Assembly (NCBI RefSeq): GCF_038957035.1
Contig: NZ_CP152412.1
Coordinates: 1,732,501 to 1,796,500, forward strand
Length of the DNA stretch: 64,000 nt
Source of the DNA: Bradyrhizobium sp. B097
Lineage (GTDB): Bacteria; Pseudomonadota; Alphaproteobacteria; Rhizobiales; Xanthobacteraceae
Reading direction: 5' to 3'
Shown: piece after piece, positions 1-8,796 of the stretch
Layout: every line of letters starts with the position of its first letter
Numbering within the stretch: the first letter of the stretch is position 1
Translations under genes and position numbers: made by a program
Notes under the pieces: generated by a model
What the model was told of the DNA's origin: nothing
Seen by the model: only the letters and a program-made list of their open reading frames with translations
Database searches by the model: none

Positions 1-694
1 CAATTCCGGCGCGCTGGTCACCGATACCGGCCGCAAGCTGAAGCAGATATTCAACCATCCGATGATGATGCCGCGCAGCATCATCCTTGATCCCGCGATC
101 ACAAAATATACGCCGGAGAAGCTCTGGCTCGGCTCCGGCACGCGCGCGATGGATCACGGCATCGAGGCGATCTGCTCCAGTCGGCCCAACGTGCTGGTCG
201 ATTCGGTGTGCCAGCAGGGACTGCGCTATCTGCATCATGGCCTGCTGCGCACCAAGGCCAATCCCGGCGACGAAGCGGCGCGGCTGAGCTGCCAATTGGG
301 CTCGTGGCTGTCGGCTTTTGGATTGCAGTCGCGGGTGCCGATGGGCGCCAGCCACGCCATCGGCCATGTGCTCGGCGGCACCTGCGACGTTCCGCACTAT
401 TTCTGTACGGCGGTGATGATGCCGAGCGTGCTGCGCTACAACCGTCCCGCGACGGAAACCGCCCAGCAGGCGATCGCCGCCGCGCTCGGCGCGCCGGGGC
501 GTGACGCGAGCGAGGCGTTCGCCGGCTTCATTGCGGAGCTCGGCCTGCCGCGGCGGCTTGCCGATGTCGGTGTCGGTGAAGACCGCTTCGAGCTGATCGG
601 CAAGAACGCGATGCTGTCGATCTTCACGCGGACCAACCCGCAGCCGATCCGCGAGCCCGGCGACGTCGTCAAGATCCTGAAGCTGGCCGCCTGA
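1..694 (+). CDS. Iron-containing alcohol dehydrogenase / maleylacetate reductase family (5' end outside window)
   Basis: The open frame enters from the left edge (frame starting at base 2) and ends at TGA 692-694, so only about 230 C-terminal residues are visible. They carry the group III Fe-ADH signature: a TRAMDHGIEA segment with one metal-binding His, then GASHAIGH and, shortly after, DVPH with two further expected Fe2+ ligands. The SHAIGHVLGG...VPH pattern fits the maleylacetate-reductase branch better than FucO/AdhE, which would mean NADH-dependent reduction of maleylacetate in aromatic-ring degradation. That is a family inference, because the nucleotide-binding half lies outside. The next gene (GST-like) follows after 25 bp on the same strand, so an aromatic or xenobiotic operon is plausible. 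A general short-chain alcohol dehydrogenase is the alternative. Confidence 0.85.
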   Translation, partial: NSGALVTDTGRKLKQIFNHPMMMPRSIILDPAITKYTPEKLWLGSGTRAMDHGIEAICSSRPNVLVDSVCQQGLRYLHHGLLRTKANPGDEAARLSCQLGSWLSAFGLQSRVPMGASHAIGHVLGGTCDVPHYFCTAVMMPSVLRYNRPATETAQQAIAAALGAPGRDASEAFAGFIAELGLPRRLADVGVGEDRFELIGKNAMLSIFTRTNPQPIREPGDVVKILKLAA

Positions 695-719
695 AGCAAC
701 AGCACACGGAGCAGCCACC

Positions 720-1526
720 ATGGCCGCCTTGCGCATCTTCTCCTATCTACCGAACCCGCGGGTCTGGAAGGCAACCATCGCGGCGCGGTTCTGCGGCGTC
801 GACGTCGAGGTCAGGGGTGCCTCCGGCAAGGAATTGCGCGATTGGCTGTGGGACTACGATGCCCGTCCGCTGGCGGAGCAGGAGCGCGCTGGGCTCGCCT
901 CGCTTGCGCGAACCGGCCGGGTCGGCCTGACCGGCGCGCAGCTGTTCAAGACCGATGCGTTCATGGCGGCGCAACCGTTCGGCAACGTGCCGGCGGCGTT
1001 CGGCGCCGACGGCAAGGTCGGGATCTTCGAATCGAACAGCATCATGCGCGCGGTGGCGCGGCTCGGCGAGGCGGCGTTCCCGCTCTATGGGCGTGACGCC
1101 TATGAGGCGTCCAGGATCGACAGCTTTCTCGACGTCAGCCTGGTCTTTGCGCGGGACACGCAGATCTATCTGCTCGCGCTGTCGGGCGGCACGGTCGACG
1201 CGGCCATTCACGCCCGTGCCAAGGATGCGTTCGCGATCTATGCCTCGGGGATTGAGCAGGCATTGTCGCCACGGCGGGAGGCGCTGGTCGGGAACGGCAT
1301 CTCGATCGCCGACATCTGCCTTGCCGCCGAACTTGCGCTGTTCATGAACGAGCATGCGCGGACCGAGCAGTTGCGCAAGCAGGGGTTGGAGAGAATTCTG
1401 CACCCGGGGGTAAGGGATGAATATCCGCTGATGTTCGCGCACTTTGCCCGGCTGGTCGAGCACGAGCATGTCAGGCCGGATCTCAAGCCTTACGTCGAGA
1501 AGCTGCTGTCGAAGGCGGCCGCCTGA
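720..1526 (+). CDS. Glutathione S-transferase-like protein
   Basis: The 268-residue protein looks like a two-domain GST: an N-terminal thioredoxin-like segment beginning RIFSYLPNPRVWKATIAA, a FESNSIMRAVAR stretch (the Glu-Ser glutathione-contact motif expected near residue 100), then an all-alpha C-terminal domain. It is somewhat longer than a typical 200-230 residue bacterial GST because of an insertion between the first strands and the ES motif. ATG 720 follows an ACACGGAGCAGCC ribosome-binding region. It lies between the Fe-ADH and an SDR on the same strand, consistent with cytosolic metabolism or detoxification of an organic substrate. Specific activity cannot be assigned. Confidence 0.8.
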   Translation: MAALRIFSYLPNPRVWKATIAARFCGVDVEVRGASGKELRDWLWDYDARPLAEQERAGLASLARTGRVGLTGAQLFKTDAFMAAQPFGNVPAAFGADGKVGIFESNSIMRAVARLGEAAFPLYGRDAYEASRIDSFLDVSLVFARDTQIYLLALSGGTVDAAIHARAKDAFAIYASGIEQALSPRREALVGNGISIADICLAAELALFMNEHARTEQLRKQGLERILHPGVRDEYPLMFAHFARLVEHEHVRPDLKPYVEKLLSKAAA

Positions 1527-1565
1527 TCTCGAGAACGATTGGCTGCAACGCGGAGGATTGACTGC

Positions 1566-2267
1566 ATGACCGCACCCGTCTGTCTGATATCCGGCGTTGG
1601 GCCCGGCACCGGCTCGGCGCTTGCCCGGAGGTTCGCTGAAGGCGGCTATCGGGTCGCACTTCTCGCCAGGAACGAGGAGCGCCTCGCTGCGCTCGAGAAG
1701 CAGCTGCCGGGGGCAAAGGCCTATCGATGCGATGTGTCCGACCTCGCGCAAATCGAGGCGGTGGCATCTGCCGTAGAACGCGATCTCGGCAGCCCCGGCG
1801 TCGTGATCCACAACGCCGTCGGCGGCGCGTTCGGTACCTTCCGCGAGATCGATCCGCAGATTCTCAATCGCAACTTCCAGGTCAACACGATGGGCCTGTT
1901 GTACCTGGCGCGGCGGTTTGCTCCGGCGATGATCAGCGCCGGCAAGGGCGCCATCGTTGCGACCGGCAATACCTCGGCATTGCGCGGCAAGGCCGGTTTC
2001 GCCGGGTTCGCGCCGACCAAGGCGGCGCAGCGCATTCTGGCCGAGGCGATGGCGCGCGACCTCGGGCCGCAAGGCGTCCACGTCGCCTATCTCGTGATCG
2101 ATGCGGTGATCGATCTGGAATGGACGCGGAAGCGCTGGCCGGAGCGGCCGGACGACTTCTTCATCAAGCCGAAAGCGATCGCGGACGAGGTCTGGCACGT
2201 CGCCCATCAGGACCGCAGCGCGTGGTCGTTCAACGTCGAGATCAGGCCGTTCGGCGAAGCCTGGTAG
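1566..2267 (+). CDS. SDR family protein with Phe replacing the catalytic Tyr
   Basis: A 233-residue Rossmann-fold SDR. ATG 1566 is chosen over an upstream TTG because GGAGG sits 9 bp before it. The Gly-rich cofactor loop (SGVGPGTGSALA, residues 9-20), HNAVGG (equivalent of NNAG, residues 82-87) and the Ser of the GNTSA strand are present. The active-site YxxxK is FxxxK here (F148, K152), so the usual proton-donating Tyr is missing. The protein may bind NAD(P) without classical dehydrogenase chemistry, or belong to an SDR branch using another residue. It follows the GST gene closely and precedes a periplasmic binding protein. Confidence 0.85.
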   Translation: MTAPVCLISGVGPGTGSALARRFAEGGYRVALLARNEERLAALEKQLPGAKAYRCDVSDLAQIEAVASAVERDLGSPGVVIHNAVGGAFGTFREIDPQILNRNFQVNTMGLLYLARRFAPAMISAGKGAIVATGNTSALRGKAGFAGFAPTKAAQRILAEAMARDLGPQGVHVAYLVIDAVIDLEWTRKRWPERPDDFFIKPKAIADEVWHVAHQDRSAWSFNVEIRPFGEAW

Positions 2268-2322
2268 GCGCCGCGCGGCGGTCGCAAGAGCCGGTCAGTT
2301 CATAAGAGTTCAGGGGGAGTTC

Positions 2323-3528
2323 ATGTTGATGAAGACGACGTTTGCTGTGTCCATTGCGATGCTTGCGGCCGTTGCCGCTACTGCGGTCCGCGCGGAAACG
2401 CCCGGTGTCTCGGAATCGGAAATCAGGATCGGGGCGACATTCCCGTTCAGCGGTCCGGCATCCCCGCTCAGCAATACCGGCAAGGGCCTCATCGCCTACG
2501 TCCATTCCATCAATGATCGCGGCGGCGTCAACGGCCGCAAGATCAACCTCATCACCTATGACGATGCCTATTCGCCGCCCAAGGCGGTGGAGCAGACCCG
2601 CAAGCTGATCGAGAGCGACGAGGTTGCGTTCCTGTTCAGCCCGCTGGGGACGCCCGGCATCGGCGCAACCATCAAATACGTGACCGCGAAGAAGGTGCCG
2701 CACCTCTTCGTCGTCAGCGGTGTGACCAAGTTCGCGAACTTCGCCGAGTTTCCGCTGACGACCACGGGGCTGCCGAGCTACAACACCGAGGGAAAGATCT
2801 ACGCCAAATACATTGCCCAGACGGCGCCCGACGCGAAGATCGCGATCCTCTACCAGAACGACGATCTTGGCCGTGACTTCGTGGCCGCGTTCAAGGAAAC
2901 CCTGAAGGGCGAGTTCGACGGGAAGGTGGTGACGTCTCCCTATGAGGTCACCGAGCCCACGATCGAATCGCGCGTGGTGACGCTGAAGGCGTCGGGCGCC
3001 CAGGCATTCCTGATCGCCGGCACGCCGAAATTCGCCGCGCAAGCGATCAAGAAGGCGAGCGAGATCGGCTGGACGCCGCTCACCATCGTGAATTACGTGT
3101 CGAGCTCGGTCTCCTCGACCATCGTGCCGGCCGGGGCGGACAAGGCGGTCGGCGTCGTCGTGGCGACCATCGCGAAGGATCCGAACGACAAGAAGTGGGC
3201 CGACGATCCCGGCATCAAATGGTATCGCGCTCACTTCGAGAAATATCTTCCGGGCGCCGATATCGGCGACAGCAACTATCTGTTCGGGACCCAGCAGGGC
3301 CAGATCCTGGAGCAGGTGCTGAAGCAGTGCGGCGACGACCTGTCGCGCGAGAACATCGTGAGGCAGGCGCGCAACATCAAGGGGCTTGTGCTGCCGACCT
3401 TGATGCCGGGTATCACGGTCAACACCGGACCGGACAACAGCATGGCCTATACGCAGCTTCAGCTGCAGCGCTGGACAGGGAGCTCCTGGGAGCAGTTCGG
3501 CGGCGTGCTGAGCGCCGAGCCGAACTGA
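2323..3528 (+). CDS. Branched-chain-amino-acid-type ABC substrate-binding protein (LivK/Peripla_BP_6)
   Basis: A 401-residue periplasmic receptor with an N-terminal signal peptide (hydrophobic core MLAAVAATAV, cleavage near AVRA-ET). The mature start EIRIGATFPFSGPAS and the later INDRGGVNGRKI are typical of type I periplasmic binding proteins of the Liv/Urt/aromatic-acid group. ATG 2323 is preceded by CAGGGGGAG. No permease or ATPase genes follow: the next gene is convergent and only 29 bp away, so this is an orphan receptor or one serving a transporter encoded upstream or elsewhere. With the preceding aromatic-metabolism-like genes, an aromatic acid ligand is possible but unproven. Confidence 0.9.
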   Translation: MLMKTTFAVSIAMLAAVAATAVRAETPGVSESEIRIGATFPFSGPASPLSNTGKGLIAYVHSINDRGGVNGRKINLITYDDAYSPPKAVEQTRKLIESDEVAFLFSPLGTPGIGATIKYVTAKKVPHLFVVSGVTKFANFAEFPLTTTGLPSYNTEGKIYAKYIAQTAPDAKIAILYQNDDLGRDFVAAFKETLKGEFDGKVVTSPYEVTEPTIESRVVTLKASGAQAFLIAGTPKFAAQAIKKASEIGWTPLTIVNYVSSSVSSTIVPAGADKAVGVVVATIAKDPNDKKWADDPGIKWYRAHFEKYLPGADIGDSNYLFGTQQGQILEQVLKQCGDDLSRENIVRQARNIKGLVLPTLMPGITVNTGPDNSMAYTQLQLQRWTGSSWEQFGGVLSAEPN

Positions 3529-3557
3529 GCCGCCGACGGGATAACTAACGCAGCGCG

Positions 3558-5114
3558 CTAGTGGAGCCGTCGTGCGATCGGCTTCGCCAGCGTACCCTGC
3601 CAGCTCCATTGCGATGATGGGTCGCTCGATCGCAGGCTCGCCAGAAACGCTGTGGTCTTCGGCTGGACCCGCGAGCCGTCGATCACCTCGAGCTGGCCGC
3701 ACCGGTTGAGCGTGTGGAGCTTGCGCCCGGTCCATAGCGGCCCGGGCTTGAGCAGATGTCGAACGGCCTGCTTGTAGGTCGTCGGTGACAGTTCGAGCAC
3801 TTCCGCAAGGCCGAGTGCCGCACCGTACCCGTTGGTACAATCCTGCACCGGCCGCCACAGCTTTCCATTGACGGTCACGAAGTTTCCGGCCGGCCGCGTG
3901 GTCGCGCGATCCATCAGGATCGGATTGGCCGCATGCGGTTGCCAGGGGCCGAGCAATTGCCCGGCGTAATAGATCGCCAGCGTGTCGGAATATCCGCCGG
4001 TGCCATCGCGCCAGGCTCCGAACATGTAGTGAAGGCCGTTGTGCTGCGTGATCGTCACGTCGGCAAGTTCGAGGCCGGACAGCAACGTTGAGTGCCGCTC
4101 CCACTTGTCCGGAAAGCGGATGCATTTGTAGATCGGAACGTCCTGATGCGCGGTGCTTTCCGGGATCATCCAGAGCTCGCCGCCATCCTCGATCAGGAAC
4201 GGATAGGACAGATGCCAGGGCTCCTCAAGCACCGGCATCACCGTGCCGATCGGCCCGCTGCCGTCGAATTCGATCGCGGAAATGATGCCTTTGCCGGTCC
4301 GGTGGTCGAGGTCTTCGAAGAAGACGAACGTCCTGCCCTGCCACTTCACCGGGACAGGATCGGCATAGAAGTGGTTGCCGGGATCGCCGAGCACGTTCCA
4401 GGTAGGTCCCGACAGGTCGCCGGTGCGCCAGATATCGGTATTCCCGGCAAAGCGCCAACCGATATGCCAGTGCGGCGCGTAGCAGCACAGACGATAGATC
4501 TCCTTCGCGATCGAAGTCGCCACGCCGCGCATGACAAAGGGCGCGGGATTTGGTGCCGTGCCGCTGTTCGCCGGAGCAGCCAATTGCGGCACCAGCCGCG
4601 GAGCTCCTGACAGAATCGGAGGCAGCATCGACAGCGTGCGTGCCATCACCGTTTCGAGCCCGCCGCTCAGGCCGGCCGCGGTTTCCGCGGAGGGATGGCC
4701 GCGGTCCATCACCGAGCCGTCGAGCTCATTGACGATTTCGATCACCGGCAGATCGCCGGCGAGAATGGCCGAAAGTACCGCGCTTTCTCCGGTGTGCCCG
4801 TTGAACCGCGGACGGAGATAGAGCTTGGCGGAGCAGTTCGGATCCCGCGCGGCACTGGTGAAGTCGACCACCACGTCGGGGTTGCCGGCGCGCGGACGCT
4901 CCGGGATCGTCTTCAGCCGGTCGGCCTCGCCGGTCTTGCCCTTGCGCAGGACGATGCGTTCGAGCTCGAACAGCATGTCGAGGCCGGCGGGTCGAGGCTC
5001 CGGCGTCGTGGTCCAGGCGATTTGAACGGGAATATCCTGATCGTTGACGCGCAGCGACTCGCGGCGCATCCAGAGCCGCGGCTGCTCGCGATCGCAGCGA
5101 AACTCGATAATCAT
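3558..5114 (-). CDS. GIPC-transferase-like (five-bladed propeller) protein of the polysaccharide locus
   Basis: The 518-residue protein is soluble with no signal peptide. Its C-terminal half (about residues 200-460) resembles the propeller domain annotated as glucosamine inositolphosphorylceramide transferase N-terminal domain, related to GH43/GH68 folds: FYADPVPVKWQGRTFVFFED, EEPWHLSYPFLIEDGGELWM and an FGAW segment followed by a GPWQPHAANPI segment. The N-terminal 170 residues look like the remnant of a nucleotide-sugar or formyltransferase-like domain but are divergent. It is 15 bp downstream of the GT4 gene on the same strand, so the two are probably co-transcribed, which suggests a role in glycan assembly or modification. 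The reaction is unknown. Confidence 0.75.
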   Translation of the reverse strand: MIIEFRCDREQPRLWMRRESLRVNDQDIPVQIAWTTTPEPRPAGLDMLFELERIVLRKGKTGEADRLKTIPERPRAGNPDVVVDFTSAARDPNCSAKLYLRPRFNGHTGESAVLSAILAGDLPVIEIVNELDGSVMDRGHPSAETAAGLSGGLETVMARTLSMLPPILSGAPRLVPQLAAPANSGTAPNPAPFVMRGVATSIAKEIYRLCCYAPHWHIGWRFAGNTDIWRTGDLSGPTWNVLGDPGNHFYADPVPVKWQGRTFVFFEDLDHRTGKGIISAIEFDGSGPIGTVMPVLEEPWHLSYPFLIEDGGELWMIPESTAHQDVPIYKCIRFPDKWERHSTLLSGLELADVTITQHNGLHYMFGAWRDGTGGYSDTLAIYYAGQLLGPWQPHAANPILMDRATTRPAGNFVTVNGKLWRPVQDCTNGYGAALGLAEVLELSPTTYKQAVRHLLKPGPLWTGRKLHTLNRCGQLEVIDGSRVQPKTTAFLASLRSSDPSSQWSWQGTLAKPIARRLH

Positions 5115-5129
5115 GGCCAGCCCAACTTC

Positions 5130-6431
5130 CTAGTGCGCGTCCGCCCCCACAGCGTCGCCGAGAATGCGGACGTATTCTTCTATCATGGCATCCAACGAAT
5201 AACGCGACTTCAGGCCCACGGCGCTTTGCCGCAGCTGGTCGCTCAACACACGATCGGTCAGGACCTTCGACACGGCGGCCGAGAATTCGGTCTCGTTCGA
5301 AGCGTCAACGAATACCGCGGCAGGCTGTCCCTGGCAGGACAGCACCTCGCGCAGCACGGGGAGATCGTTGACGACGCAGGGAATGCCGGCGCTCGCGGCT
5401 TCGACCGCGGCAAGGCCGAAAGTTTCGGCCTGCGTCGGGAATACGAAGACGTCGAGGCAGGCCAGGAAACCGGCCATCTGGCGCGGTGCAATCTCGCCGA
5501 TGAAGTGCACCCGGTCCGCAACGTCAAGCTCGTCCGCCAGGGCCCTCAGCCGCCCCTCATCCGCGCCCTGGCCCGCGAGCGCAAGGTGCCAGGACCGATC
5601 GGCAGCCAGCAGGCGAATTGCCGCATCGAGCCGCTTGTGCGGGTGCAGCCGTGCCGCGCAGCCGAGCAGGGTCCGATCCGGCGGCAGCTTGAACTGTTGC
5701 CGCGCAACGTCCTTCGGCAGGCTGTGCGACTTGTCGTCGAAGCCGTGCGGGACGTGCTTCATGCGCGATCGATACGGAGCCGGATAGCGCGCATATTCGC
5801 GCTCCATGTCCCGCGAGTTCAGCGTGATGCAGTGAAAGAAACCGGTAGAACCCATGATGATGTCGGCCGCGCGCACCGGCATGCTCATCGACAGCGCCGA
5901 GGATACCTGGTTGGCGATAACGGGGGCGCGGCTGACGAGGCGCGACACGCCTCCGCCGATCACATTGCCGAAGTGCTGGAAGGTCAGCACGACATCGGGT
6001 TTGATGGTCCTGAGATGACCGGCGAGCGCCCACAGCATGCGCAGCAGCGCCACCGGATTTCCCGGACGGGTCTGCGCGCAATAGAACGTATTGGGCGGCT
6101 CGTCGAAGGAATCCGATTTGCGGAAGAAGAACAGGTTGGCGACGTCATAGCCGCGTGCGGTGAGGCCGGCGCCGAGCAGCCGCGAGATCTCCTGCGCGCC
6201 GGCGTTCTCGGCCTGGGTCTGCACCAGGACAACACGCAGCTTTCGCTTGCTCTCGTTCGGTCGATCGCGTGATGCGGTCGATGCCTCGCGCAATTCGGTG
6301 CTTGGCGTGTGCTGGAGCACGGATTCCTTACCCGTCGAAGGGGTGGATTCGCCCCCTTCATTTTTGCGCGCGTAGCTATCACGCGAAGCGCGTTCGTGCA
6401 TCGAGTAGCGCGTGTTGAGGTTACTGCTCAT
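5130..6431 (-). CDS. Glycosyltransferase family 4
   Basis: A 433-residue GT-B glycosyltransferase. After a polar, probably disordered N-terminus of about 70 residues comes the acceptor domain (KLRVVLVQTQAENAGAQEISRLL). The C-terminal nucleotide-sugar domain contains CAARLHPHKRLDAAI, FPTQAETFGLAAVEAASAG and the EX7E pair (ETFGLAAVE) typical of retaining GT4 enzymes. It lacks membrane segments and is expected to act at the cytoplasmic face on a lipid-linked glycan. It is divergent from the co-polymerase gene and probably co-transcribed with the GIPC-transferase-like gene. Donor and acceptor sugars cannot be read from the sequence. Confidence 0.9.
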   Translation of the reverse strand: MSSNLNTRYSMHERASRDSYARKNEGGESTPSTGKESVLQHTPSTELREASTASRDRPNESKRKLRVVLVQTQAENAGAQEISRLLGAGLTARGYDVANLFFFRKSDSFDEPPNTFYCAQTRPGNPVALLRMLWALAGHLRTIKPDVVLTFQHFGNVIGGGVSRLVSRAPVIANQVSSALSMSMPVRAADIIMGSTGFFHCITLNSRDMEREYARYPAPYRSRMKHVPHGFDDKSHSLPKDVARQQFKLPPDRTLLGCAARLHPHKRLDAAIRLLAADRSWHLALAGQGADEGRLRALADELDVADRVHFIGEIAPRQMAGFLACLDVFVFPTQAETFGLAAVEAASAGIPCVVNDLPVLREVLSCQGQPAAVFVDASNETEFSAAVSKVLTDRVLSDQLRQSAVGLKSRYSLDAMIEEYVRILGDAVGADAH

Positions 6432-6495
6432 TTAGCAATCAGACATGTGTCGGCAATCGAGAGCCATTATCTCACAGATAGGGTACAGCCGGCTC

Positions 6496-6548
6496 GTTAA
6501 CTAATTGGTTACGGCAACGCGAAGAGGGGGTAACCGGCGATTAACCAT
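6496..6548. promoter_or_regulatory. Cluster of GTTAAC / TTAACCAT-like motifs between divergent polysaccharide genes
   Basis: The 166-bp divergent region holds GTTAAC (6496-6501), GGTTAC (6507-6512), GGTAACC (6529-6535) and TTAACCAT (6541-6548) within 53 bp. TTAACCAT is the classic half-site recognised by CtrA in alphaproteobacteria. The full TTAA-N7-TTAA form is only approximated here (TTAA-N8-TTAC). A regulatory role is inferred from the clustering and from similar words in the two other divergent spacers of this locus. Confidence 0.3.
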
Positions 6549-6597
6549 AGATATTTACGTTGGAGCAGTACTGTCAGTTGAATTCGAGTCAGAACCC

Positions 6598-8706
6598 ATG
6601 AAGTTCGGTAGCCGGATAGGCCCGAGACGTTCCGAAGTCACGGAACCCGCAGCGTCGTGGGAAACTGCCGGCGTGCCGGCTGGCCAATCCTCCGCGGAAA
6701 CCACCAAGGGCGTGCTTAGCATTCCGGGTGTGGTGGCCTTTTTTCGCGAGAAGGGTCAACGGATCCTGATGCTCGCCGCGGTCATCTTCGCGATCGGTGT
6801 GATCCTGTTGATGTTGATCCCGGCGCGCTACGCCGCGACGGCGCTCGTCGTGCTCGATCCGCGCGAGCAGCGCGTGACCGCCGACCAGGACGTGCTGCCT
6901 GGGATCGGTCAAGATGCCGCAGCTCTGCAAAGCTACGTCGAAATCGCCAAATCCGATGGATTTCTCGGACCGCTGATCGATCAGCTCAAGGTCGCCGACG
7001 ACAGCGACATCGCCGGCGGCAGGACCGACGCCACGCGCCTGCTCGACCGGTTTCGCAACCGGCTCGATATCTCGAGGCGCGGGTTGACCTATGTTATCGC
7101 CATCAAGTTCACGTCCAACAGCCCGCAGCGCGCCGCGTATTACGCCAATGCGGTGGCCGAGGCGTTCGTCGCCAGCCAGCGCGGGACGCGCAGCGTGGCA
7201 ACCGACGAGGCCGCCGATTGGCTGAAGAGCCGGCTCAAGACCTTGAACGACCGGCTGCGGTCATCGGAAGATGCCGTTGCCAAGTTCAAGCTCGAGCACC
7301 GGATCGTCAACGCCGGCAAGGAATCCACCACACAGCAATTGCGCGTCACCGACCTGACGCAGCAGGTTGCCGCGGCGCGCGCCCGTGCCGAGGAGGCCAA
7401 GTCGCGCTATGAGCAGCTGCAACGCGACCTGAAGGCCAATGTCGACGGCCCGGTCAAGCAGGACCTGCTGAGCGCGCTGCGCGCCCAGCGCTCCGCGCTC
7501 AACGACCAGATTGCCCAGAAGCGCGGCGTGCTCGGCGATCGTCATCCCGACCTCGTGATGGCGCTCAGCCAGTTGAGCGATCTCAACCGGCAGATCGAGA
7601 TCGAGCGCAAGAAGAACATCGACACCGCGAAGTCGGAATTCGAGGCGCAGCGCGACCAGCAGAAGGCGCTCGAAGACCAGCTGAAGGCGGCCGAGCAGCA
7701 GATCCTTGTCGACGGTCAAGCGCTCGTCAAGCTGCAGGAATTGCAGCGCGATGCCGATGCCAACAAGAACATCTACGAGCAGTTCCTGTCGCGCTACCGG
7801 ACGACCGACGAGCAGCGCGGTCTTCAGAACTCGCAGACCAAGGTGGCATCGCCCGCGACGCCGCCGGTGCGTTCGACGCTTCCGCCGCTTCCTCTGTTGC
7901 TCGTCGCGCTCGCGATCGTCTCGCTGCTGACGTCGACGGCGATCGTCGCCGTGCCTGGTCTCGATCTGAAGCAGCTCCCGATCAAAAGCATTCCGCTTCG
8001 CCGCGCCGAGGCGCCCGCACCGGCACCGGCCCCGGCCGCGCCGCAATCTGCGCTGCCGCCGGGATTGCCGGTGCTGGCCCGCATTCCCAACATGGTGTCG
8101 TCGGATGCCGTCAGGAGCGTCTGGCAGACCCCGATTTCGACCGCGGCCGAGCCCGATCTCAGTCCGCATCTTCAATTGCTGATCGAGAACATCGAGCAGC
8201 TTCCGGGTGAGCACGGCAAGGTGGCGCTGCTGCTGTCGGTCGAGACCGGTGCGGGCGGCAGCACCGTCGCACGGTCGCTCAACCGGTCCGCCGTCAAGAA
8301 CGGGATGCTCAGCGTCCTGATCGAGATGGAAACCAGGCGCGCCGAAGACGCGCCGCCGCAAGGCTCGGGGATCATCAAGGCCGATCTGCCGTCGGTCGTC
8401 GAACTGCTGGGCGCCAGCAGCAAGGCGCCGCCCTATCCCCAGGACGACATTCGCGCCGATTTCGGCCTGATCATCGTCGACGCATCGTCGCTTGCCATGC
8501 AGCCGGCCGCGGTCGCGCTGGCCGCCCACGCCGACCTGGTGATCCTGGTGGTTCGCGAGGGCGCCGCCAACCCGGCTGCGATCGGCAAGGCGCGGACCGA
8601 TCTGTCCAGGTTCGGTTCGGTCCCGATTGCGCTCGTCGTCAATCGTGTGGCGGGCAATGCCGCGGCCGGCAACCCTCAGCGCGAAGCCCTGGGATTGGCA
8701 AGCTGA
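6598..8706 (+). CDS. Polysaccharide co-polymerase (Wzz/GumC/ExoP type) with degenerate tyrosine-kinase domain
   Basis: A 702-residue inner-membrane protein controlling chain length or export of an exopolysaccharide. TM1 is about residues 54-74, followed by a Wzz periplasmic region with long coiled coils, a Pro-rich segment (ASPATPPVRSTLPPLPL) and TM2 near residues 430-455. The C-terminal cytosolic region (about 540-700) aligns with BY-kinases: KVALLLSVETGAGGSTVARS in the Walker A position, LSVLIEME for Walker A' and FGLIIVDAS for Walker B. The P-loop Lys is absent (Gly instead), as is the usual terminal Tyr cluster, so kinase activity is doubtful. ATG 6598 was chosen because the in-frame upstream start is a TTG inside the probable promoter. 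Confidence 0.85.
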   Translation: MKFGSRIGPRRSEVTEPAASWETAGVPAGQSSAETTKGVLSIPGVVAFFREKGQRILMLAAVIFAIGVILLMLIPARYAATALVVLDPREQRVTADQDVLPGIGQDAAALQSYVEIAKSDGFLGPLIDQLKVADDSDIAGGRTDATRLLDRFRNRLDISRRGLTYVIAIKFTSNSPQRAAYYANAVAEAFVASQRGTRSVATDEAADWLKSRLKTLNDRLRSSEDAVAKFKLEHRIVNAGKESTTQQLRVTDLTQQVAAARARAEEAKSRYEQLQRDLKANVDGPVKQDLLSALRAQRSALNDQIAQKRGVLGDRHPDLVMALSQLSDLNRQIEIERKKNIDTAKSEFEAQRDQQKALEDQLKAAEQQILVDGQALVKLQELQRDADANKNIYEQFLSRYRTTDEQRGLQNSQTKVASPATPPVRSTLPPLPLLLVALAIVSLLTSTAIVAVPGLDLKQLPIKSIPLRRAEAPAPAPAPAAPQSALPPGLPVLARIPNMVSSDAVRSVWQTPISTAAEPDLSPHLQLLIENIEQLPGEHGKVALLLSVETGAGGSTVARSLNRSAVKNGMLSVLIEMETRRAEDAPPQGSGIIKADLPSVVELLGASSKAPPYPQDDIRADFGLIIVDASSLAMQPAAVALAAHADLVILVVREGAANPAAIGKARTDLSRFGSVPIALVVNRVAGNAAAGNPQREALGLAS

Positions 8707-8755
8707 AGCTCTAGATTGTTGTTTGACGCCTTTCCCTCACGCGAAGCGGCGTCCA

Positions 8756-8774
8756 TCCCGCATCAAGTGCGGGA
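8756..8774. terminator. Small hairpin between convergent genes
   Basis: TCCCGCA-TCAAG-TGCGGGA forms a perfect 7-bp stem with a 5-nt loop, in the 90-bp space between the convergent co-polymerase and flippase genes. There is no strong T tract. It could serve as a bidirectional terminator or be part of a dispersed palindromic repeat. Confidence 0.4.
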
Positions 8775-8796
8775 CAGGCTTTCGCTTGAAAACGCC

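Noticed and set aside
747..2207. 486-codon minus-strand open frame
   Set aside because: It is antisense to the GST and SDR genes, has low-complexity Arg/Ala-rich translation and no family motif; a GC-driven shadow.
2242..4125. 627-codon minus-strand open frame
   Set aside because: It mirrors the binding-protein gene and crosses two real genes; no recognisable product.
4695..6272. 525-codon plus-strand open frame
   Set aside because: It is antisense to the GIPC-transferase-like and GT4 genes and has no domain or ribosome site.
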